DNA of 64,000 nt from Candidatus Nanosynbacter sp. TM7-075 (GCF_022828255.1 NZ_JAJQJW010000002.1:1-64000); one strand, 5' to 3'; numbered from the stretch's first letter, positions 42,533 through 51,831 are shown. A program made the numbers and translations. The notes: generated by a model not told the origin, from the letters alone.

Positions 42533-43544
42533 GTTTTACAGTAGTGTTATATTGAATAGTACTGAAACATTCGCCGCGCTTTCCTCCCCGTAAAACGTGT
42601 TTTACAGTAGTGTTATATTGAATAGTACTGAAACTATCGCGCCCGTCCAAATGGAAATCCAAGAGTTTTACAGTAGTGTTATATTGAATAGTACTGAAAC
42701 AATAATTACAATCTAAACAAGGAGAACGAAGGTTTTACAGTAGTGTTATATTGAATAGTACTGAAACCAAGCGAGGGCGTGAACATCGAGCCAATTAGTT
42801 TTACAGTAGTGTTATATTGAATAGTACTGAAACCCCTGTTTTTGGCTATGTTGCCAGTTAGCAGTTTTACAGTAGTGTTATATTGAATAGTACTGAAACA
42901 AGAAGATGGAAAAGGTGAGATTGTAGTAGGTTTTACAGTAGTGTTATATTGAATAGTACTGAAACGAAATAAAAGAACCGACAAACAGTAGTAACGTTTT
43001 ACAGTAGTGTTATATTGAATAGTACTGAAACATTACTTACGGTGAAGATACTATTACTGTCGTTTTACAGTAGTGTTATATTGAATAGTACTGAAACTAA
43101 AAATACTATAGTAGGCTTTCGGCCGTCGTTTTACAGTAGTGTTATATTGAATAGTACTGAAACGCGATGGCGCCCACTGTGATTTAACCGTGCGTTTTAC
43201 AGTAGTGTTATATTGAATAGTACTGAAACATGGCGTTGACCGTAGCGTGGCGGTTGACTGTTTTACAGTAGTGTTATATTGAATAGTACTGAAACTGTCG
43301 GTTCGCGCGTGTATATCGGTCGTCAGTTTTACAGTAGTGTTATATTGAATAGTACTGAAACGTGTTGAATTCCGTTCGCATATGTAGATAAGTTTTACAG
43401 TAGTGTTATATTGAATAGTACTGAAACACATAATGCAAGCGTTTTACATACATTTTAGTTTTACAGTAGTGTTATATTGAATAGTACTGAAACTCTTTGA
43501 CGGTGATGACCACATCAAAGTCGGTTTTACAGTAGTGTTATATT
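42533..43544 (+). CRISPR. Type II-A CRISPR array, 16 repeats (last truncated), 15 spacers
   Basis: The 36-nt repeat begins GTTTTACAGTAGTG and ends GAATAGTACTGAAAC; the 15 full copies look identical. Starts: 42533, 42599, 42665, 42732, 42798, 42864, 42930, 42996, 43062, 43128, 43194, 43260, 43326, 43392, 43458, and a 21-nt truncated copy at 43524-43544. Spacers are 30 nt except spacer 3 (31 nt). The leader is the 49 bases after csn2. All spacers differ, which suggests recent or past activity. Their targets cannot be read from this window. Confidence 0.98.
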
Positions 43545-43547
43545 ATA

Positions 43548-43575
43548 TCTAAATTGTTAGGGAACTATAACCAAA
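43548..43575 (+). repeat. Island-edge 28-bp element, right copy
   Basis: Starts TCTAAATTGTTAGGG and ends ACTATAACCAAA; 23/28 matches to 34035-34062. It begins three bases after the truncated last repeat, so the array end and this element abut. A weaker version lies at 43722-43749. Confidence 0.6.
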
Positions 43576-43621
43576 GGCGATATTATTGATTTTTCAATGA
43601 TGGTTGTAGTAATATGGCAGT

Positions 43622-43676
43622 GTAAGACAGTAGCGCCCCTCTTATGTTAGAGCAACGCGGGCTGTCTTATTTTATT
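43622..43676 (+). ncRNA. RNA unit G (plus strand, about 55 nt)
   Basis: Promoter-like TTGATT (43586-43591)-N18-TAATAT (43610-43615) is followed by the closing stem TAAGACAG/CTGTCTTA (43623-43630, 43662-43669) and TTTTATTT. An inner CTCT/AGAG hairpin lies at 43639-43652. The design matches the minus-strand array at 34.1-34.7 kb, on the opposite side of the CRISPR locus. Confidence 0.5.
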
Positions 43677-43765
43677 TCGACTGATGTATTACCCTTAAAC
43701 ACCACCAGAACTGTATAAATGTCTAAATTATTAGAGAACTACTGACATCATAATAATATGTTGAC

Positions 43766-43824
43766 CTACTCCGCCTCTTGAAGACGGTTGCATGAAGACA
43801 TCTCAAAAAAGGGGTGTCTTTTTT
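43766..43824 (+). ncRNA. RNA unit H (plus strand, about 59 nt), weak promoter
   Basis: TTAGAG (43731-43736)-N17-TAATAT (43754-43759) precedes a CCG/CGG hairpin and a terminator AAGACA/TGTCTT (43795-43800, 43815-43820) with TTTTTT. The terminator also covers the end of the convergent membrane-protein gene, so it may simply terminate that gene on the other strand. Confidence 0.35.
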
Positions 43825-44360
43825 GACGGCTTCGAAAAAAATAATAAATACACTCCAAATACAAACTTAATCGCTGAATCAATATATGCTATCACTTCTA
43901 AAGGTATAGCAATAAAAATATATCCTACAAAAACATTAATGGCGCAAATAAGACCCAGATATATCATTGATTTTCCGTGTACAAAATAATACGGGAAAAA
44001 ATGCAGTGCGGTTGCCATCAGCGCTCCCAGCCAAATCAATCTCCAATTTTCAGTCGCAAAGAATGGTCCACCCAGCAAAACCATCAAGATAAATAATAAA
44101 ATAACGGCATATAAAGATACTTTCTTTTGAAATTCACTTGAAGAGCCGTCAGATAGCCTATTTAGCACCTTTTTATTCATGTTGATTGAGAAAAAACTAA
44201 TAACATATCCAATGCTAAATACTTGCATATTTATTATTTGTTTTCCTCCTATTAGAGTAGCTATTGAAATAATCGCCGCTATTACAATTAGCCACAATCC
44301 ACACGCTCTCTTATAATTAAATTCCAACTTTTCATCTTTATTATAATTTAAAAAAGCCAT
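43803..44360 (-). CDS. Six-helix membrane protein, unknown function
   Basis: 185 aa starting MAFLNYNKDEKLEFNYKRAC, with GGAGA 8 nt upstream (minus strand). Six hydrophobic helices are visible, including LWLIVIAAIISIATLIGG and LIWLGALMATALHFFPYYFV. The WLGALMATALHFFP segment recalls DUF6609-type proteins, but this is a weak identification. No transport or catalytic motif is seen. The longer reading starting at 44429 lacks a ribosome binding site. Confidence 0.55.
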   Translation of the reverse strand: MAFLNYNKDEKLEFNYKRACGLWLIVIAAIISIATLIGGKQIINMQVFSIGYVISFFSINMNKKVLNRLSDGSSSEFQKKVSLYAVILLFILMVLLGGPFFATENWRLIWLGALMATALHFFPYYFVHGKSMIYLGLICAINVFVGYIFIAIPLEVIAYIDSAIKFVFGVYLLFFSKPSKKTPLF

Positions 44361-44458
44361 AAATATCTCCGATAAAATTATCACTCTTATTATATCACCG
44401 CAACGATAAAACCTAAAAATCGTAAGCATTTATTATCAACATATGATAAACTAATCTC

Positions 44459-44968
44459 ATGGAAACGCTTATGTTTATAGCTATAGTAGCCGCCGCAATT
44501 ATTTTTCTAGCAATCAAAGCAAGGCAGGGGACTGACAGCGACACAAGCCCAATTAAAACCCCAATAAAGAAAGAGTATGTATATATCAAAAAATCTTGTG
44601 CAATGACGCCAAGCGAATTATCGTTTTACAAAACACTACACGAAGCAATAAACGGATGTGTAATTATACCTCAGGCTCATTTAAGTATGTTTTTAGACCA
44701 TGAGATAAAAGGGCAAAACTGGAAGGCGGCTTTCGCGAGAATAAACGGCAAATCTGTAGATTTTCTAATTTGCACCAATGATATGAAGCCTCTCATAGCT
44801 ATTGAGCTTGATGATAATACTCACAATCAGCCTGATCGGAAAACGCGCGACGATTTTGTCAATTCAATTATAGCCAATACTAATATGCCCCTACTGCGAT
44901 TTAAGGCGGGCGAATGGAACAGTGAAATAATTAAGCACAGAATCACCCAAGCTCTTTCGCAAAACTAG
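44459..44968 (+). CDS. DUF2726 (nuclease-fold) membrane-anchored protein
   Basis: 169 aa. One N-terminal helix (MFIAIVAAAIIFLAI) precedes a DUF2726 domain: TPSELSFYKTLHEAI, PQAHLSMFLD, KSVDFLICTNDMKPLIAIEL and DDNTHNQPDRKTRDDFVN. The VDF...IELDDNTH arrangement fits the PD-(D/E)xK nuclease fold assigned to the family. DUF2726 domains often accompany DNA topoisomerase or helicase functions. Here the protein stands alone, and its role is unknown. Confidence 0.75.
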   Translation: METLMFIAIVAAAIIFLAIKARQGTDSDTSPIKTPIKKEYVYIKKSCAMTPSELSFYKTLHEAINGCVIIPQAHLSMFLDHEIKGQNWKAAFARINGKSVDFLICTNDMKPLIAIELDDNTHNQPDRKTRDDFVNSIIANTNMPLLRFKAGEWNSEIIKHRITQALSQN

Positions 44969-45732
44969 CAATTAAAGAACAATAGAACAAAATACGAACT
45001 AATTATTAGTCATTTTTAAGCGTACATAAAGCCGAATCCGGCTGAGTATTTATATTGATAAATTTTGCGCGATACAAACATAAATTATAAAATCCGAGCC
45101 AATGCAGATAAACCAACGTACAGCATAAAACGCACCAAGCCGACAAATAGGGCGGTTTATAAAACAATAAATGACAAGTAGGTTGATTTGGTAAAAATGA
45201 GATAAATTTATCGCGAAGAAAGACGATGGAATAGTCGTGTTTTAGATATAGTTTTAATGTCGCACAATGTACCTTTTACGCAATAATAAATACGTCACAA
45301 AGATGAATAATAATATGTCTACATGTATTCGCCAACACCTTATAAAACGAACTTTTCTGATAATTCGGCTAGGGGATTCTCTATTATATACAACCTCATA
45401 AAACATACCGTCTTTTATAAAAAATATACACCAAACAAAATACGAACTTAAAAAATATTTTTTAATTCCAGCACTACACATACCGGAGTGCTACATTGAT
45501 ATTTTTACATCAATATAAACTCTGAGTATGCGCGCCGTAAGCTCGTTAAGTTTTCCACAACGCATTTTATATTTATTTGACATTTTTATATTTTTATTGC
45601 CCTACTCCCCTAGTTTATCATTTTGCGATTATTTGACTTTTGCATATTTTTATATTGTTATATATATTTTCTACGCCATACGAAATAGAACAAAAAGAGA
45701 ACTTACTCTATCCAGAAGAGAAGTTGGCCGCC
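44969..45732. other. AT-rich gap without a convincing gene
   Basis: Markedly AT-rich stretch. It holds an exact 15-nt direct repeat, AACAAAATACGAACT, at 44986-45000 and 45434-45448; hairpins AGCACT/AGTGCT (45471-45493) and ATTGAT/ATCAAT (about 45498-45517); and a single TTTTCCACA (about 45554). The short ORFs inside have poor codon usage and no ribosome binding site. It may be a decayed mobile-element remnant or a regulatory spacer. Confidence 0.5.
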
Positions 45733-46647
45733 CTACTTATAGAATGACCTCTGATCTACCCTGACGTCTATATACCCCGGCTTCGCACCGTTATTATCCA
45801 AATAGCTCAAAGTAGCTATCGCTTGTTTAACCTGAGCTTGAGCAGACCTATCTACCGTCATACGGATCTGGGTTTCCCTACCCTCGACCTTAAACCAGAC
45901 TTGGCGTACAGTATTAGCCGGCAGAATAACCTCTGAAACATTCATTTTATGTTGCGAGAATTCAGACACGGCTTGACCAAGGAAGCTCAAGAATTGACGA
46001 TTGATAACCTCTTGACCACCCCTGGTTGGCAGACCACTCTCATCACGAACAGCAACCGTAGGCGAGGCAAAATAGTTCTGCTCAAAAGTAACACCGCTAT
46101 CATCAACAAAATAAATCTTATCCCCGGAAGACCACTGAGCTACCGGCTGCCTAAACGTCAATTTAACGGCTGATCGCGCTAGAAAATCTCCCTCCACGCG
46201 AATGTTTTTTACCTCAGGAGCTTTCTGTAAAAAGAACTGCTTTAGGTCATTATTATTGAGGAAAAACCGAAATCTCTCCGCTGGATGGGCGCTGTAATAT
46301 TCATTAAGAACACCCACGTATTTATTAGCGCCACTGGAACTCTTTGCGTCGGGGGTTTGGACTGAAATATTGATTGTCAATTGAAACAAAAGGAATATCA
46401 CAATAAGCAGACTTACCGCAGTCGCAAGCATTTTCCGCATTACACGGCGACGTTTTTTCACCAATTCGTGCGTCTCGAGTCTCTCAGAAGTCTCCAAAGG
46501 GGAGGATGTTTGGCGGCTATTAAGTGTCCTGTTCCTACGATACGATTGGGCGGGCAAATCATCGTAATTCTCAGTCCGACGACGCGCCGCGATTTCTCGA
46601 CGACTTAGATTCTCGTCCGATTTTTTCTTAGAGAAGGGGAATTTCAC
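45733..46647 (-). CDS. ftsQ: Cell division protein FtsQ (DivIB)
   Basis: 304 aa. A basic cytoplasmic N-terminus, one helix (about 72-92), the POTRA domain (LKQFFLQKAPEVKNIRVEGD onward) and the FtsQ beta domain ending in GYIDVRVDQRSFYK, the typical C-terminal signature. FtsQ links FtsL/FtsB with the divisome outside the membrane. Its start overlaps the murG stop by 4 nt. Confidence 0.88.
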   Translation of the reverse strand: MKFPFSKKKSDENLSRREIAARRRTENYDDLPAQSYRRNRTLNSRQTSSPLETSERLETHELVKKRRRVMRKMLATAVSLLIVIFLLFQLTINISVQTPDAKSSSGANKYVGVLNEYYSAHPAERFRFFLNNNDLKQFFLQKAPEVKNIRVEGDFLARSAVKLTFRQPVAQWSSGDKIYFVDDSGVTFEQNYFASPTVAVRDESGLPTRGGQEVINRQFLSFLGQAVSEFSQHKMNVSEVILPANTVRQVWFKVEGRETQIRMTVDRSAQAQVKQAIATLSYLDNNGAKPGYIDVRVDQRSFYK

Positions 46648-47807
46648 TTTCGCCTACCCTGCCTTCGCACTGTAGTAAGAATAATCTTCGCCATATCTTT
46701 AGCCGCGTTTGGCTTGGCAAATTTACCGAAGTTATCGCCCAGACCTTTAAGGATTTTCTGAGATTTTAATACGCCAATTATTTTTCGTGCCAAGATTTGG
46801 TTGTCCTTATCTAGCTCATCTTCGGAAACTATCAACGCCGCCAATGCGTCCTGGTAAACTTTAGCGTTTTTCAATTGATGCCCGCCTGTCAAATGACCGT
46901 TGGGGATGATGATTGTCGGTTTATGTAGCGCCGCCAATTCCAGAAGAGTAGTCGCCCCTGCCCTGGTTACGACTATATCCGCCGCCGCCAAAACTTCCGC
47001 CATTCCGTTGTGAACAAACGCCTGCAATCGCCAGCCCTCCCGTTCGTCAGTTTGCTTGAGAATTTCTTCATATTGCTGATTTCCCGATATCAAAAATACC
47101 GAAGCCTCAGAAAGCAGGTTTTCCCTAATTGCTACAATCGCGGAATTAATTCGGCCAGCTCCGAGTCCACCGCCAGTGATAACAACCAGCGGCTTGTTGA
47201 CGTTAAAGCCCAATTTTTCCTTCAATTCTTTCCTCTCAGCCTCAGAATATGGATGGAATTCTGGCGCAACTGGAATGCCAACATATGAAGCTTTTTCTGG
47301 TGGATAATTGTAATATTCAAGCGGCGCGCCCGTGCCGATAGCTTTTGCAAAGGGGCTCAGTAAGCGATTTGTCAAACCTGGATGCGCGTCAGAATCATGC
47401 AAAACCAACGGAATTCTTAATAGCCGAGCTGCATAGCCAACCGGCAAACAAACATATCCGCCTTTAATGAAAATAACGTCTGGACGCCACTTCATAAGCT
47501 TAAATAAACTTTGGAAAAATCCAACCATCACCTTAAAACCGTCGCGCAAATTTGGAAATAAAATTGATGGATGTAGATGAAACGAGATGCTTTTTCCGTG
47601 ATATCGGCGTAATTTTCCAGCAATAATCAAATCGACCGGAATATTTTCATCGAACTTAGCAAAAATCCCGCGTGTGCTGGCGCCAAATTTTTTATCGCAC
47701 CAAAAACGAAGCTCGTGATCACCAGTTTTCTGTAATTCTCTAAATACGGCTACCACTGGCGTAACGTGTCCGCCTGAGCCGCCGCCGACCGCTAAGATCT
47801 TGGCCAC
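46644..47807 (-). CDS. murG: Lipid II synthase MurG
   Basis: 387 aa GT28 glycosyltransferase that adds GlcNAc to lipid I on the inner membrane face. N-terminal glycine loop LAVGGGSGGHVTPV, acceptor-binding HDSDAHPGLTN, and UDP-GlcNAc site VTRAGATTLLELAALHKPTIIIP. Two GTG codons compete: the one at 47813 abuts GAGGAGG with no spacing, while the one at 47807 has six bases of spacing, so 47807 is chosen. The 5' end overlaps ftsW by 68 nt. Confidence 0.95.
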   Translation of the reverse strand: MAKILAVGGGSGGHVTPVVAVFRELQKTGDHELRFWCDKKFGASTRGIFAKFDENIPVDLIIAGKLRRYHGKSISFHLHPSILFPNLRDGFKVMVGFFQSLFKLMKWRPDVIFIKGGYVCLPVGYAARLLRIPLVLHDSDAHPGLTNRLLSPFAKAIGTGAPLEYYNYPPEKASYVGIPVAPEFHPYSEAERKELKEKLGFNVNKPLVVITGGGLGAGRINSAIVAIRENLLSEASVFLISGNQQYEEILKQTDEREGWRLQAFVHNGMAEVLAAADIVVTRAGATTLLELAALHKPTIIIPNGHLTGGHQLKNAKVYQDALAALIVSEDELDKDNQILARKIIGVLKSQKILKGLGDNFGKFAKPNAAKDMAKIILTTVRRQGRRK

Positions 47808-49032
47808 TTTCACCCTCCTCTAATGCTTTATGTGACGTATATTTGGAAATTTGGAAAACTAAACCTAACGCTGCCGCGATAAACAGCATACTTGTACCGC
47901 CATAACTTAATAATGGCAATGGAATTCCAGTAAGCGGCGCCAGCCCTGTCATTGCGGCAATATTCAGTATCACGTGAGAAGCAATCCAGCCAAAAATTCC
48001 CGCCACAATTAGCCGCAATGTCACGTTCGGAAGCCTCGCGGCTACGTGCAAAATCGACAATAATAAAGCTGTAAATAGCGCCAATATAGCCATTAAGCCA
48101 ACAAAACCAAACGTTTCCCCCATGACAGCAAAAATAGAGTCGTTAGTCGCCTCTGGAAGATATCCTGTCGCCTGAACACTCTTGCCAATTCCAAGCCCCA
48201 GAAGCCCGCCAGAACCAATCGCAATCCTGGCCTGTTGAATGTGATAATTCTTGTTCTCCTGACTGCTCGTCCCTTTGTGACTATCGCCCTGCACGAAAGT
48301 CATCACGCGCTCGATTCGGTGCGGCGATGTAAAAATCATCACCAAACCACAAAGTGCAACAATCGCCAGAATCTTCTTGAAAATCTTCCAATCAATTCCA
48401 GCCACCAAAATCATTGATAAGATAATCGCTATCAACGAAATTCCCGTTCCCAAGTCTTTTTGCAAAAACACAATCATCAGCAGTGACAAGCCGGAAATAA
48501 TGCCCAGTGGAATGATAGTTTCCTGAATATCGTTCAATTTTCCTTGTTGCGACCGCCGCCCTAAAAATCCTGCCAAAAACAACAGCACGCCATATTTAAG
48601 CAATTCTGACGGCTGAAAACTTCCCAGCACGCCCAATTGAAACCATCGATACGCACCGTTAGTTTCCTGTGCAAATGACAAATGAAGTACCGCGCCCGAG
48701 AGAAATAGTAAAATACATAGCACAAATCCAGCGTAAAGAATGTATTTTGATCTCTCGCCAATAAACCATTTGTACGGCGTAAAGTAAAACGCAGAAAAAG
48801 CCACGATAGCAATAAACACACTCGTCAGCTGCTTACCAAAGAAATACGTATCGCTATAATTCGTGCCGTAAGCATAATTCATCACGTTGGCGCGTTGCGG
48901 CCCCAGCGCATACATAACAATCAGCCCAAGTAGCAGCAAAAGCCCCATATAAAGCACAATCTGGTACATCGGCCGATGACTTCGAACCGGCTGAGCGATA
49001 GATTGACGATTTTTGGCGATCGAATTACGCAA
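47740..49032 (-). CDS. ftsW: Lipid II polymerase FtsW (SEDS family)
   Basis: 430 aa with ten membrane helices. SEDS hallmarks: KYGVLLFLAGFLGRR, VFLQKDLGTGISLIAI and GIPLPLLSYGGTSM. It polymerises glycan strands together with the transpeptidase encoded upstream. The cytoplasmic tail is Arg-rich. It lies between mraY and murG in the division cluster; the 3' end overlaps murG by an unusually long 68 nt. Confidence 0.94.
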   Translation of the reverse strand: MRNSIAKNRQSIAQPVRSHRPMYQIVLYMGLLLLLGLIVMYALGPQRANVMNYAYGTNYSDTYFFGKQLTSVFIAIVAFSAFYFTPYKWFIGERSKYILYAGFVLCILLFLSGAVLHLSFAQETNGAYRWFQLGVLGSFQPSELLKYGVLLFLAGFLGRRSQQGKLNDIQETIIPLGIISGLSLLMIVFLQKDLGTGISLIAIILSMILVAGIDWKIFKKILAIVALCGLVMIFTSPHRIERVMTFVQGDSHKGTSSQENKNYHIQQARIAIGSGGLLGLGIGKSVQATGYLPEATNDSIFAVMGETFGFVGLMAILALFTALLLSILHVAARLPNVTLRLIVAGIFGWIASHVILNIAAMTGLAPLTGIPLPLLSYGGTSMLFIAAALGLVFQISKYTSHKALEEGESGQDLSGRRRLRRTRYASGSRI

Positions 49033-50062
49033 TATGACCTCCAGCGAGCGCCAGCATCACGCCGATAAACGCCATCACGCAACCAATAACCCAGAAGCGC
49101 ATCGTCACTTTAGTTTCCGGCCAGCCAATCGCCTCCAAGTGATGATGAATCGGCGCAGATAAGAAAATCTTTCTCTTAAACAGCTTCTTGCTGACGATTT
49201 GAGTCAAGCTAGATCCCGCCTCAATTACAAATAGCAAGCCAATCACAGGAAGTAGGAGTAGAGAGTCGGTTAACATTGCCACAACGCCCAAACACACGCC
49301 GTAAGCAAAACTTCCAACGTCGCCCATAAAGAATCGAGCTGGATAAATATTGAACCACAAATAACTCAAGAGCACTCCGACAACCGTAAAGCAGAATCCC
49401 GCCAATATAACATGTTGTTGCAATAAGGCAATCACACCAAACGCCCCAAAGCTAATACCAAGCAGCCCGCCTGCCAGCCCGTCCATTCCGTCAGAAATAT
49501 TAACAGCGTTGCCAGTAGCCACCACCGCAAATGCAAACAACGGAACTATCAACCAACCAATATTCACCTCGCCCACAAACGGCACGTGGAAACTCGCCAC
49601 GCCCAGTTTGGCAAAGAAAAACCAACCAAGCACCACGCCAATCAACGTAATCAGCGCAAACTTCACTGGACTACGAAGCCCAGCCGCGCCGCCGCCCAAA
49701 CCGCGTAGATTGATAATGTCATCAATTAGCCCAACAATTCCACCGCCAACCAACGCCGCCAGAGGAAGCCAGGTCTGCGCTCGGTCTAGATTGAAGAAAA
49801 TCGTCACCACAAAGATTGAAATTACACCAATTACTCCAGCCATCGTCGGGATGTTTCGCCGCAGTTTTGCCGCTTGAAATTTGGCGAAAATCTTCAGCTT
49901 TTTCCCATCAGTGCTTTCCGACCTTTGGCGCTTCCAGAAGCGATATCGATAAGCAAAAAACGTATAAATTGGCGTTAAAAACATCGCTAGTAAAAACGCG
50001 CCGACGCTCAGTAAAAATACGTGCGTCAATTCATTGGTCATTGTTTGTAAAGCTATTCCCAT
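49025..50062 (-). CDS. mraY: MraY, phospho-MurNAc-pentapeptide transferase
   Basis: 345 aa polytopic enzyme making lipid I. Motifs: NIPTMAGVIG, VGLIDDIINLR (aspartates), AVNISDGMDGLAGG and the catalytic-region HHHLEAIGWPETKV. AAAGGA lies 8 nt before the ATG, inside the end of the penicillin-binding protein gene. It overlaps ftsW by 8 nt. Confidence 0.95.
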   Translation of the reverse strand: MGIALQTMTNELTHVFLLSVGAFLLAMFLTPIYTFFAYRYRFWKRQRSESTDGKKLKIFAKFQAAKLRRNIPTMAGVIGVISIFVVTIFFNLDRAQTWLPLAALVGGGIVGLIDDIINLRGLGGGAAGLRSPVKFALITLIGVVLGWFFFAKLGVASFHVPFVGEVNIGWLIVPLFAFAVVATGNAVNISDGMDGLAGGLLGISFGAFGVIALLQQHVILAGFCFTVVGVLLSYLWFNIYPARFFMGDVGSFAYGVCLGVVAMLTDSLLLLPVIGLLFVIEAGSSLTQIVSKKLFKRKIFLSAPIHHHLEAIGWPETKVTMRFWVIGCVMAFIGVMLALAGGHIA

Positions 50063-50064
50063 AT

Positions 50065-51810
50065 TTATTCCTTTGGTGCTATTTTCATATAATCAATCAT
50101 CCAGTTGGATATATCTGTAAAAATTGGTCCAGCGTGAAGATTTCCCTGTAAGTTAATCCCTCTTCCCGGAGCCGCTACACGTACCATTATGACATATTCG
50201 GCGCCATTTTTTCCACCGCCATAACCAATATATGTAGCAATCGTCTCCTTCTGAGTGTAAGCGCCATTAACCACCGCTTCAGAAGTACCAGTTTTTCCGC
50301 CAATTTCATAGCCAGATTTGTCACTCTTTGATAGGAATGAAGATCGGCGCGCTGTCGTTAGCATCGTTCGCATCTGTGATGACGTACCGCCGCTTACGGT
50401 TTGGCGAATGGCTTTATTTTCCGACGATTTCAGATTGCCAGATTCGTCAATTGTGCCGACGAGAATGGTTGGCCTGTAATATTGGCCTCCGTTAACTAGC
50501 GACGAAAATCCAGCCGCGACTTGAACCATAGTCAAGTTCATACTCTGACCATAAGTCATAGCCGAATAACGAACCTCATTTCCTTCAGCGCTATCTGGCG
50601 GATAAATATAGCCCGAAGCCTCGCCCAGCTCAATTCCAGTTTTAGCGCCAAAACCAAATTTATCGTGATAATATTCATACAAAGTCTGGCGAGCCGGCAA
50701 ATTAATCTGCGAACCATTTCCTAATTTTCGAATCGCGGTAATCGTACCGACGTTGAGCGAATTGTTAAACGCGCCTTGAATCGTCATCGTGCCGCCCAAA
50801 CCTCTCAAAACATTACACATCGTGCGGTCAGCGACTTTAATACAATCGGTATTATTATATGTACTAGACGGGGTGATAACACCCTTGTCAATTGCCGTAG
50901 CGAAACTAAAGGACTTGATAATCGATCCTGGTTCAAACGGAACCATCGACGCGCTATCCACAAACACCGACCCGTTTTTCTGCTTGGCAAAATCCGCCGG
51001 ATTATAAGTCGGATAATTCGCCATTGCCAAAACCTGACCGTTTTTCGGATTCATAACAATCACGCTTCCTTCGGTGGCGCCAGCTGCTTCAATTCCCTTT
51101 TTCAGTGCCAATTCAGTCTGGCTTTGAATATTCCTGTCCACCGTTAGTGCCAAATTGTCACCAGATTTCGCCTCGATTCGCATATTATTTTTTCCAACCG
51201 TCAAAGGTATGTTTCTCACGTCAGTTACAGATTGCAGCAATCCGTCCCGACCTTTAAGCTGCTTATTCAAGGAGCCTTCGACGCCATATTGACCTTCGCC
51301 AGCCGCATTCACAAATCCAAGCACGTGCGCGCCCAGTTCGCCCTCAGGATAATTTCGAATAGAACTTTGCTGATACAACACGCCCGCAAAGTTTTTCTTT
51401 TTCAATTTTTCCGCTTGAGTTCTGGTGATATTTTTCGCCAAAACTTCATAGCGCGACTTTTTATTATTAAGCCTTTCAGATACATTTTCCGTCATTTCAC
51501 CGCCAGCAATCTCCCTTAGACTATCAACAAGCTGGCTCCGCTCTTTATCGTCAATCGACTGCGGGTCCGCAATCACCGTATAGACCGCCTGATTAAGCAC
51601 CACAGGAACTGGCGTTTTTCCGTCCATCATGTAAATTTTCCCGCGCTCCGCAGGAATGATAAATTGACGCTGCTGACTCGCCCGCGCCAACTCCGTATAC
51701 TTGCCATATTGCAAAATCTGCAATTGGAATAATCGCAACACAAAAGCCGCCATCACTACTAGTAAAGCGATGGCTAACCAACCAGTTCTTGAACGAATAA
51801 GCCGCTGCAT
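50065..51810 (-). CDS. ftsI: Division transpeptidase, class B penicillin-binding protein (FtsI)
   Basis: 581 aa. An N-terminal anchor (WLAIALLVVMAAFVLRLF) is followed by the dimerisation domain starting with ERGKIYMMDG and a transpeptidase domain: SxxK in FEPGSIIKSF, SxN in NNSLNVG and KTG in GGKTGTSEAV. It cross-links septal peptidoglycan with FtsW. TATAAT lies 12 nt before the ATG with an AGGA between. It is followed immediately by mraY. Confidence 0.95.
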   Translation of the reverse strand: MQRLIRSRTGWLAIALLVVMAAFVLRLFQLQILQYGKYTELARASQQRQFIIPAERGKIYMMDGKTPVPVVLNQAVYTVIADPQSIDDKERSQLVDSLREIAGGEMTENVSERLNNKKSRYEVLAKNITRTQAEKLKKKNFAGVLYQQSSIRNYPEGELGAHVLGFVNAAGEGQYGVEGSLNKQLKGRDGLLQSVTDVRNIPLTVGKNNMRIEAKSGDNLALTVDRNIQSQTELALKKGIEAAGATEGSVIVMNPKNGQVLAMANYPTYNPADFAKQKNGSVFVDSASMVPFEPGSIIKSFSFATAIDKGVITPSSTYNNTDCIKVADRTMCNVLRGLGGTMTIQGAFNNSLNVGTITAIRKLGNGSQINLPARQTLYEYYHDKFGFGAKTGIELGEASGYIYPPDSAEGNEVRYSAMTYGQSMNLTMVQVAAGFSSLVNGGQYYRPTILVGTIDESGNLKSSENKAIRQTVSGGTSSQMRTMLTTARRSSFLSKSDKSGYEIGGKTGTSEAVVNGAYTQKETIATYIGYGGGKNGAEYVIMVRVAAPGRGINLQGNLHAGPIFTDISNWMIDYMKIAPKE

Positions 51811-51831
51811 ATTGCTTATCCTATTATATCA

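Noticed and set aside
42706-43431. Long minus-strand open frames across the CRISPR array
   Set aside because: They merely translate the 36-nt repeat, whose 66-nt period keeps frame.
45528-45764. 78-codon hydrophobic plus-strand frame in the AT-rich gap
   Set aside because: It ends inside ftsQ on the other strand, has no ribosome site, and its hydrophobicity follows from the T-rich sequence.
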